Part shown: in pieces, positions 9,601-20,900 of the stretch
Layout of the letters: every line of letters begins with the position of its first letter
How positions within the stretch are numbered: position 1 is the first letter of the stretch
DNA from: Symbiodinium natans
Taxonomy: Eukaryota > Sar > Dinophyceae > Suessiales > Symbiodiniaceae
Assembly (NCBI GenBank): GCA_905221605.1
Contig: CAJNDS010002113.1
Coordinates: 807,001 to 871,000, forward strand
Length of the DNA stretch: 64,000 nt
Reading direction: 5' to 3'
Program-made: the position numbers and the translations under genes
The notes under the pieces: generated by a model
What the model saw: the letters and a program-made list of their open reading frames with translations, nothing else
The model's database searches: none
What the model was told of the DNA's origin: nothing

Positions 9601-12600
9601 CCACATCGCAGACATCCCTACGAGGGCGCTGAAGTCAACTTCGACTGGAGGATGCTCCTGCGCACGGTTTTGGCCCGACCTAAACTACACCAACCCGGTC
9701 CCGCCGAAACCTCGTGTGGAGCGGCAATGTTCTGTGCCTACTACCAGGGGTTAGGTTGAATAGAACTCCTACATCAACGCGGCGATTCGTAGTTCAACGA
9801 GTCTAAGCGACTCCCATTGATTCGGAAAATATAGTTGCGAATATCCACAGCTCTGGTAGTTGCCAGTTGCCGTGATGGCGTGGTTTAGGATGCAACTGCC
9901 CTTGAGCATTCCATCAGCTTGTTCTGCTCTTCTAAGGTGTGCCTGTATTGTCAATTCTCAAAAATAGGGTCCTTTTGTGTGTACCCTTGTTAATCGGGGC
10001 CGCCATACAGCGAGATCCACTTATAGTTTACGGAGTATCGACTACATACACATATAAGAAGGTATTAATATATCAAAAAGAAATATGCATACGTGTATAT
10101 AATGTATGGATCTAGCTTAAGATGTAAAAAACAGACATCTGCATTGTTAGGAATAAAAACATTGATCGATCATTATATTTTCATTCTCTTCTTACTGATT
10201 ATACAGCATATTATGATGGTTCGTATAATCATTCGTACATCGGTATACGAAAGTAATATATCGGAATATTTGTTTGTAGTTGAACTGTATTTCAAAAAAC
10301 AAAGGAACAATGATCTGACTGGTTTTTTGAAAAAGTTTCATGTAACCCCAACAGGGTCCATAATTCAGAGAAGTGACCATATACTTGGAGGTTCATGGGA
10401 ACGCATAAGTATGTTCTAAGTAGGGTAAGCATGGCTATAACCTGATTTTAAAATACCTGTCATGACCCCACTTAGAAGTACCCATGAACCCTGAACCCTA
10501 AACCCTAAACCTTCAAGTGGCGCAGGGGATGCATGCAAAGCTTGCGGACTTCGGGTGGTCCAACTTCATGGAAAACGTATCCTACAGGTGGGCCTTAAAG
10601 ATCAGCTGCGTTTTCGGGTTTGGGTTCTAGGGTTTTTTAGGGCTCAGGGCAAGGGGTGGCTTTTTGAGAGCAGTTACGCCTCGCAGTTTTAGCCCTGCAG
10701 CAAGTCTGCAGGTAGCTGTACCGCAGTGCTTGTTCGCTCCGTGAGGGTGACGGTGTTCATTTCTTTTGCTTGTTGGGGTTTGGGTTTGGGCGGGGAGCTT
10801 GCAGATGGCACCACGTCCTGCGTATCGTAGTCCAGCAGGTTCTTTCACTTGGCTAGCAGAGTCTAGTAAATGGATCACAACAGGACAGATGTTGAACTTT
10901 TGTTTGGGATCCCACATTGCTTGGCCAGCACACGAACAGGGCAACTTTCTGCGGTACACCCGACTACCTGGCCACGTGGACTTGCACTGAAGGAAGTTGG
11001 TCAGCTGAGTTTGGAGAGGGCATTAAAGCCTTAGCTTTGGGATGTTCCCCCTTATACTAACAGCACTTCATATGGACTAGAGTAGGAGGTATATGGGGGT
11101 ATTATAATGCCTATGAAGGTCTGCTAGTATAAGCGGGGGAACATCCCAACCATAACTCTTCAGAACTCCTTCGGGTGGTTGCCTTAGCTGGCTTGTGCAC
11201 GCGTGTGCGGCGAAGCCCTCATGAGAATCGCAATGCGTTCTACAGCCATGTCTTCAAACCCCTTCTGCTTGAACCAAAACCGAAGAAGCAAGAAGCGCAG
11301 GAACACTGACACACTACAGAAAACATCTTCAAAGCCTCAAAGCCCCTGCAAGTTCCACCTCGTGACAAGAACACCTAAGACCCCAAATCACCGAACAACC
11401 CTCAACCCTCTCCTGTTTAGCTATGCGGGTGCACGGTGCCAAAGCCCACGCCTGGTTATTTTGGGGAGTTTGCTTGCGCTGCAAGAGACACTTTGCTACT
11501 TTCAGTGATGCTTGCAGTTCAGAGTACAAGTTGATCATGGTCGTTTTTCCTGTGGCTGATCGTCAAACCCTGGCGCGCGGCATCGTCCGGCTACCGGGAG
11601 CCGGGAGCAAAAGCGCCCGAAGGCCCTCAAGTCCTCAGCCCCTAGACAAACGACGAAGAAACACCACAAACAGGTTCAGTGAGGGAGTGGCACAGGGTTT
11701 AGGGTTTAGAGGGTGGGGCGGGGGTTCTCGTGCAGCACAGCAGGAATTATCATACAGCAATGGTGTCCGAACACCAATGCATGCTCCTTTGCACATGGAC
11801 CACTGAAGCTTTCCAACCCTAGCCTAAGCCCTAAACCCTAAACCGGAGCCTTGCTTGTGCGTGCACGAGTGTGAGAGTCGAAACCCTAAATGTCCGCGTG
11901 CTCGTGGACTCTTTCACAGTGTGTGCCTCGCCTGGCTTGTCCGAGTGTGAGCGATCAAACCCTAAACCCTAAACCTTAAGCCCTAAACCCTAAACCCTAT
12001 ACCCTATACCCTATACCCTATACCCTATACCCTATACCCTAACCCTAAACTCTAAAAACTAAACCCTAGCTTCGGGGTGGCGCCCTCCATTCCGCCGAAG
12101 CCGTTAAGAACCCTACACCTAGGGTTTCAGGGTTTAGGGTTTAGGATTAGGGTTTAGGGTTTGGGGCCTCAGCCCACCAATCAATGAACACACTGACCAA
12201 GCCAAGGCCCCTGAGATGATACTTGGAGAAGGTCGCGCGGCCAAAGACACAGAGAGGGGTGTACCTGAAGAAGCCAAAAAGCCTGGTCTTTAGGTTTCCT
12301 CAAGCTCGCTGGCCGTAAGCCCTGAACCCTAAACCCCAAACCCCAAACGCTCAGAAAGAAGAAGCACAAACCCGAACTCATGCACTCAACCCCTCGTCTC
12401 CCCAGGAATCTCACTGAAGGGAGTATAGAACAGCAACCCGCCATACAACAAAGCCCCGGTGCTGGAGAACCAGATTCAGAAGGAGCAAACCCTATCACAA
12501 AAACCCTATGCGGCAACAGAGCTTGACTTCGGGTTGGGGAAGATCTCTGCTCAGAACAACTGCTTTCTATTATTCTTCTTCGGGGGGCTCCATTGCACAA

Positions 12601-14883
12601 CCATGCGTCCATGCCATTGCTGCTGAAGCTTCTGGCAACTGGCAAAATCGGTGAAGTCCCCCTAAACCCTAAACCCCAAACCCTAAACCCTAAACCCTAA
12701 ACTGCCCTAAACCCGAAGGTCACAATGAGAGCTTGGACATGTGGGAGATGGGCGTGCTGCTGTGGCCTGGCCTTGGGGTGTGTTTTGTTGTTGCGGTACC
12801 CTAAACCTAAACCCTAAACCCTAAACCCTAAACCGGCTTGGCATGATGACAGCCGGACCCGGCCTTTGTAGGTTGCAAGGGCTTGTTGGGGGGGGAGGGT
12901 TTAGGGTTTAGGGTTTAGGGTTTAGGGTTTAGGGTTTAGGGTTTAGGGTTTAGGGTTTAGGGTTTAGGGTTTAGGGTTTAGGGTTTAGGGTTTAGGGTTT
13001 AGGGTTTAGGGTTTAGGGTGGGGGCTTCCCGCAAGGTATGAGATGGTGGTTGGGAGATCTCCATTTGGCGGAACCTCGCAGAACGACACCTGCAAAAATA
13101 TTCTGAAACTTTACAGCAGTTCAGCAGGATGGGCTCTGTCTGTGCCGAGATGCCCCTGCACGGTTAGCCCCTTGGTGGTCGTTCATGATGAAGCGCCCCC
13201 TTCTTCATGCCTCTATTGTAGGGTTCCTGATTTATAAGAGGGCCGGCATAGCGGCGCTCCAATCACTCCCTGATCGATTTCAGTCTATTGTAGGGCGAAG
13301 TGTCAGTATAAGGATGTCACGGGGTAGATCTGGCAAAAATGCGCAAGCACGTACAAGCTTTACAGGAATGTTTCTCTTTCATGTAACACACGCCTTCACA
13401 ACAGCTGCAACTTCATGCCTCAGAACAGTGAGAGCTGCTCCACAACCGCCATACCTCAGGAGCATCAAGTTGCAATTTCCGTCAGACATCGAGCCTTCCG
13501 TGGAGGACCTCGGCTGGGGCAAGTGCAGGTGATCCTAGCTTACGCTGTCGAGGATACCTGTCTCCTTGCCCCGAGTAACAGCTTCGAAGAAACCCTAAAC
13601 CCTAAAACCCGAAACCGAGGATGAATGTATACAGAGTATCCAGACTTTCCCCTGCAGAGTGTCCGAGAGGTCAGCTAAGCGGGTGGCAAAAAAAAAACCG
13701 AAACCCTTTGCACTCGGTTGGCCACCGTCGTGCTGTACGTAGGTTCTGGCAGCCTCTCAGCTGACGCGTGCGACTTACGATGCCGGCTTCCCTTCTTCAC
13801 AATCTACTATTGGCTTAAGAACCACTAAAACATGGGACATTCTTCTTTTCAGGGCTTTTTTGACATGATTATCTTGTATTCGTGTTGGGGGGGGTCTTAA
13901 TCAAAGAGTAGCAATCGAGGCAACTAGTCAGGAGTCTGGCAAACAGCCGGATCAGTTTACAGTTGATGCTCACGATGCTTCGCTGTGGGCATGTGAAAAA
14001 ATTTGGGAGATGGAGATTCAAGCTTTGGCCAAGCTTCTGTGTTAGATTATTCGGCCAGGTGCGGTCGAGTACTGCACCAGAAAGTGAGTCATGTGAGTTG
14101 CTGCTTCTGTCCAAACCCCACAGCATGGATACCTATCATGTGACTACCACCCTGAAGGCATAACCCTGTGACAGCAAGAGAGGGACGATTCTCCTGACAC
14201 TGGCAGTCGGCCGCTAGGTCCCTACTAATTCTCAACCTTTTGTGTAATTCTAAGGGTCTCAGCTGAGCAATTGCTCGACGTGTGGCAGATGCCAGAAAAA
14301 ATCAGAAAACCCAAACCATCCCAATCCTTAGTCCGATCCTTCTTCTACAGTTCTATTCGATAATTCTATGTTTCTATTTTTCCATTTCTCTATTATTCTA
14401 TTTTATTGCTGTGTTATTATATGCTTGTATTGTTCTCTTATTCTACCATATGCCTATTGCAACTTTCCCACCCAGCTGCTCCGATTGTGTCTGACTGCCC
14501 CGTAAGAGCCAGGACTGCATCAAGAGCCTCTGCAAGAAGGCGCCCGAGGACGGACCGGGGCTGCCGCTGCAGACCGTGCAGTTTAGCCTTACACTTTTTA
14601 TTGTGCTATGTGGTATGTCCATTGTTGCTCTATTTATGCCGTCATATTTCTATTGGGATGACATTCTATTCTGATAATATGACTCTGTCATATTGTTATA
14701 TTGTGACATTACTATATTGCCTTAAATTGTTATTTCATTATATATTATCTTGCTGGAAGTGTGTATTGGTATATTGTTTATGTTATGAGTCGAAAAAGGG
14801 GAAACTACCAAGCGCATGAGACCTGGGGCCTCGCTTTTAAGCGCTTTAAGTGCCCTGAGAACCCGCCTTTTTCTCTTCCTTTT

Positions 14884-14914
<31 letters not shown>

Positions 14915-17900
14915 GGAGTTGGATCCTTTTTTGGGTTTCGGGTTTAGGGTCTGCACTTAATTAAACAGGTATCCAAAGCAAAGCTGCGGCAAGAGGCTGA
15001 GATCACCGAGCTGTCACGGTTGGTATCTTGCGCTAGAGGTCTAACATACAAAGCAGAGGTGTCATCAAAAGCCCTCAGCCCCAAGATCTCAATGCGGTCT
15101 CTTACCAGCTAGGCAAAGAAACCTTACTTCTCACGGCCTGGTAAGGAAACCCTACAGAAGCCGCAGCATAAGGTCTATAGGCCCTATAGACCTTATGCTG
15201 AGGCTTCAGCCACGGTTTTCAGAATTTTGGCAGATCCTTTTGAAGCCCTGAGCGCCCTGACAGAAGCGTCTCACAGCTGCACAAGCCATGCAGCACGCCT
15301 TCGTCCGCAAGTTGCTCGGCAGAGATTTTCCCATGGCTTTCTTCCTGTGGGGTGGAGGGTTCCAGTCCAAATAGTGCATAATACCTGAATGGTCCTAGGC
15401 CTTAGCCCTCTCGTCGGATACAGGCGATAGAGGTTTGTTTGGTGCATCGGTCGTGCTCCTGATATGCGATGTTCTCAGCCCAATACCTTGCCCTGGCCAG
15501 AACCAGAAGACTCGGGGTCGTTTAGGAAGCCTTTCGGTCCAAAAGGCTCCCGCAGACGTGCGTCTCAACCGCAGTTTCCGACTAAGCCTCTTGCACAAGC
15601 GCAAGGCAGCAGCCTTCGTTGCAAGAAGCGTTTCAGGACCGGACTGCCAAAGGTAGGAGGATCAAGCGATGTGGCACGGACATCCGTGGATGCTCCTCTC
15701 AGGGCCCATGGATACTAAACCCCCTTTGCAGCAGAAAGGTGACATTGTGGCATCCATTTGAACTTTCCTTCCGGTTGTATAGGGGGCGGGCAAGTATGTA
15801 CATGTAATTATAGAGAGGCGTTTATCAGTTTATTTACATAGTTTGTAAAGTTCCGGGGCCTTGAAAGCGCAACTAAGATCAAAGCACTTTGGGCATGCTG
15901 ACAGGTTCTTCTCGCCTGCGGTGCCGGCAGCGCCCGCGAAGAAGGAACCAACGTGGTGCAAGTGCCCAGACCCGACCCCAGGGAGGATTGTAGAAAGAAG
16001 AGCGCAGCTTAGTATTTCGCGAGTGTGCTCCTTTTTGCGTCATGAGTCGGAATCTTTGGGGGGGCCGACTTTGTGCAGATCCTCCCTCGCGTCCGAGTAC
16101 AACGCTTGTTTGAATAAGCTTTCCCTAGGGCATGCCACGCCGGGAGCCTCTTACGTCCGCCACGATCCCTAACTCGAAGAGACTGGGGCCTTTAGAGGTA
16201 TAGCTCTATCAAACTAGGGGCTACCTTTTTTTTTTGGGGGGGGGGAGGGGGGTGTGGGCAGGGCGTATGGTGTGCTTGCGGTCTATGCGACAATGTCCTG
16301 TCTTCTAAACTTTGTTGAAAGCACGCATATTCTTGGACTATCTTCCCAAGTAGTTTGTTAGGAGGTGGGCAAGTGAGGCCCTATGAAAGGTTAGGGTTGC
16401 TGTAAGAACGAAAAGCACAATCAGTGGTTTCCTCAAAAGGGGCTTTTGTGACAGTATGTGGTGCAGCTGATATTTACCTACTTAGTCTTGTAGACGGATC
16501 TAGGTCCTATTTGAAGCACTCCAGACAAGGGGGAAAAAGGGCGGGGAGGAGAAAAAGGGGGGGCAGGGAAAGGAGGGGGGCGGGGAAGTAGAGGAGAGGG
16601 GGGAGTCTGGCCAGGAGCTTCAAGAAGATGCTGGGAGGCCCTCCGTGGAGGCGTACCGCAAGCGATTAAGAGCCCCCTTCTTTTTGAAGTTGCGAGTTGA
16701 GGGTTTAGGGCTTAGTTCAGAAGTTTCGGGTTCAGAAGGAAAGGTTTGATTTTCCGTAGGGGTAAGGTAAGGAATTTGGGGGCTCGCTTTTTCGGGGCCT
16801 TCAGTCTGTAGAAGCACGCTTCTTCGTGGGCTTCCCACCCTTCGGAAGGAGGAAGCTCAAGAACCAATAGGAAAAGTCATTGTTGATCTCGTTTGGGAAC
16901 TTCGCAGATCTAAACCCTTCTTTCGCACCCGTGATGTCCAACAGCTCGAGTGTCGTAGTCCGTACGCGGGATTGGGCGATGATGGGTGCATGCTATTTCG
17001 AAGTTCTTGTTGTGCTGCATCTTCTACTTCGCAAATGTATCTGCCTCGCCTCCTGGTGCCAGCATGAGAGCTCAAGCCGTGCTTTCACCATAGGGTTCAT
17101 GAAAGGGTTCTTAAGGGAGGGGGGTTCAAGGGGGTAGGTACCTGGGGAACCTTAGAGAAGCTTAGGGAGCCTTAGGGAGTACTGGGGAGTATTAGGGAAC
17201 CTTGGGTTACATACCCCCCCCTGGAACCCCCCGTCCCTTAAGGACCCTAAAACTTCGAAGCAAGGCCCGCCACTTGGCGCGCGAAAACGAGATCCTCGAA
17301 AACGAGACCTGTCTGGAAGTCGGAGTTTAGGGTTTAGTGATTAGTGTTTAGGGTTTAGGGTATCTGAGACAAATTGAGGTGTCGTGCTGAGTTCTGAGAA
17401 AAACCCCCCCTCTGCCCCCTGCTAGACGCTCACAACCGCTAAGCCTTGCGCTGTAGGAGCCCACATCCTCACCAATTGTTATCGGTTCCCCTTATGATGA
17501 TCACTACTCTCTATCATAGACTACCCAAAGATTCCCATTCTAGTAAAGTACCCCCCACCCCCCCCCCCGATTACGGCTCAGCTGCTGAGGAGAAGATGGA
17601 GTTGGTCTTGGCCAAATCACGGAAGGTGGGCCTGCATCCAGCTGTGGAGGGAGTGGGGGTGGGGGGGGGGGGGCTTAAATTTTCAACTCCCGTGTGTCAT
17701 TTTAGAGCTTGTTGCTTTCGGGGAGGGGGGGCTCTGCTTGAGGGAATGGACTCCAGTTCGCCTTGCTGGACAGACTAAGGGGCTCATACATGAACCCAGC
17801 CCAGTCCCGAAGCCCAAGGTTACGAGCAACATGCCATTTTGGGACGGGGTTGTTCTTCAGGGTCCCCTTTTCTGGTAGAGGAATCGACGCACAGCAGGGG

Positions 17901-20900
17901 ACCCGAATTTTGGAACAACCCTCTTTGGCGCACCAACCCTAAACCTAAACCTCAAACCTCAAACCCTAAACCCCACCGTACCATGCATGTTCTCCCCCTT
18001 GAGGAAAGCCGTGTCTCTGCAGAATCCCCCAATCATCACGATTGAATAACGTGTGCCTTTCCCTGCAGCGCGATGTTACCACCAGCTAGGTGGGTGGCAA
18101 AACAGAACCTACCCTAAACCCTGAACCCTGAACCCTAAACCCTAAACCCTAAAGTCGAAACCCTAAACCCTAAACCCTAAACCCTAAACCCTAAACCCCA
18201 AACCCTAAACCCTAAACCCTAAACCCTAAACCCTAAACCCTAAACCCTAAACCCTAAACCCTAAACCCTAAACCCTAAACCCTAAGCCCTAAGCCCTAAG
18301 CCCTAAGCCCTAAGCCCTAACCTACCATAAACTGTTGACGAACTGTGGACCCACCTTAGGAGACAGAGCTCTTCAACCTCACCAACGAGCTTGAGGCCGG
18401 GTCTTCGGGTGCTCACATGGCAAGGCCAAGGGGAGCCAGGGGGCTTTGACTCTTTTCGGCCATTACTGGATTCACTATTGTTATGTTATTCTACAAATAT
18501 CTATATGATTCCAGTTGAAAAGTTTAGAACACCCTTTTATCATACTACTATATCAGAATATTGAAAGGGAGGCCTAAAGCTAGGGTCGAGAATTGAGAAT
18601 GTAGAAAGTGTGGAGTCGAATACTCATTTCTTCTTGGGCTGCGCAGTGAGGACCGTGTCGCCGACCTCAAGAAGGAGCAGAATCTGTTACGGGAGGCCAG
18701 TGGGGCGAGCTGTTTGTGGTCACTCCTCTTGTGTTTTTGAGGGCGGGGCTGCCCGAAAGCCCAGGCTTGAGTTTCGAGTGGACTGTCTACCACCGCAAAA
18801 TCCCGCAGACAGATGTGCAGCGGAACGAGATACGAATTAGTAACAGGTTGTGCGGCCAAAGCAACTTTCCAAGGGTGTCCTTGCAAGCGTCGCGAGAGAA
18901 ACAGCGGAGGATTGCTTTTTGAAGAAGGGTCGTGGACATCTCCCCTTGGTTTGTATCCATGTGTGTTGCAGTAAAATGGTCTGGACGGTCTGGATTGCTG
19001 GCCTCGTTCTGTTGGCTCTATGATGCTTTGCTACGGCTGCTGCTGTTCGTGCCGTGCCAGCGCAGATTTGCAATGTCCAGAACTCTATCTATCTATCTGT
19101 CTATCTATCTATCTATATACATTTACGTACATACAGATATATATGTATAGTGATTTAATTATTTATACTTGTATTTGTATTTTTAATGTATGCACGCAAT
19201 TAGAACATGTAGTAGGTACCATCTACACAAGTACAATCTAACACATTACAAAAGAACTTGTTCGAAAATCAGCAGGACGTCAGTCATGCCGGAGCAAGGT
19301 TCGTCAGGGATGCGCTGGCGGAGATTTAGGGTTCAGGGGGTTTGGGGCTGAGACCTCGTTGCTTAAGAAACCCCCCCACCCCAAAAAAAAGGTACTTTTC
19401 CTAATAAGGGGAATATAGGGGTTAAGATACTTTTCCTGGGGGGTCTGAAGCAAGTAGTAGGAGAGAGATGCTAATGTTGGTGCAGGTGCAGGAGAAGCTG
19501 CGGGAGCTTCAAGACATGGAACAGCGCCTGGGAGGCACTGTTGTGTCATGCCCATAGGCTTAGGGTTTAGGGTTTAGGGGGCTCCCTAAACCCGTAAACC
19601 CCTAAACCCTAAACCATGTTCCTTGCGAAGTGATCCCAGAGGGGGTCAGCCAGGCAGGTGGGAAAAAAAAAACCCTAAACCCTGGCATAAGTTGAGTGGC
19701 GCCATGAGCAACAGAGTTCCACCAGTTTCTCAGACTCTTATGGGGAAACTGATGCCGGCCACAGCTAAGGAAGCAGAGAGAGGACTCGTTGCCACCCAAA
19801 TCCCAGCATTTGTCGTTTGTGGGAATGTTCAAAGGGTTTACAGGGGCATCCCAGTGGGAGGGAGGGTCTCATTTTGGGACTTGCGTCCGGCCGGATGCGG
19901 AAGCGCCCGAGAGCAACAAGGAAGTTTACAGCAAGAGCAGATGAGCCGGAAGGGCTATCAGCAACTCAGCGACTAAGCAACACAGATGCGCAAAGTGCTC
20001 TGTCATGAGAAATATGTATGCATGTGAGTGGTATATATGTATGTATATATATATATATATTATACGTATACATATATATATATATATACCTATATCTGTA
20101 GTTGCTTGACCCCCCTTTCCCAAACCAAAGTCCGAAAGAGTTGCTGCAGTGCCACGGGCTTGAGGTTTTTCCCAGCTACTGTACACATCTACAACTGAAT
20201 AAGTTGCGAAAATTTGGTTTTAAAAGCAATGGTTTTCGATAGTGCGAGGACTGATCACAGACTTGAAGGTTTATGGGTAGTCAAGTAGGGTACCAATCAT
20301 TATACCTGGTCAGAACCAAATTTGGAGTACTTCTATTCCTACTTGTAACTACCCATAAACGTCCAAGCAAGGCATCATAACCCCTAAACCCCTAAACCCT
20401 AAACCCTGAACCCAGCCTTGTGAGGAGCTCGGAGAAGCGGACCCATCAATCCGCCCGTTGTGATTGCAGAGACCACCAGAGGCCACTTAGAACATACCTT
20501 CAGAACCCGACACCTACGGTTTTCTGTAGGTTAGACAAGAATCCCCTCAGGGGCTTTAGAGTAACAACCTACAACAAGCAAGTAGGTAGGTAAGTGGTGA
20601 TGTGATTGCATTGCCGGTGAAATCATGAAACACCTGCGGCTCCTGCTAAGGCCCGCTTGCAGCTAGCACCTGCTTGTCCATGTGCACTTCAAATGCGACA
20701 TGAAAGTCTAAAGCCCAAGCTCTGAACCATGTTTCTGCCGTCCACTCTGCTCATGTAAAGCGAATAAAGTGCAAGCTGCAGCACACCCTCAGCCCAGACC
20801 AGTGAACTGCAGTGTTTCCTCGGAAGGTGCTGTGCGTTTAGCGGGCTCTCTTCCGAGGGCGGCCTCCGAAACAGAATGCGGATGCACACTCGACAGCCGC

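Noticed and set aside
12897..13019. True chromosome end (telomere)
   Set aside because: Arrays are internal, short, in both orientations and embedded in introns with coding exons on both sides.
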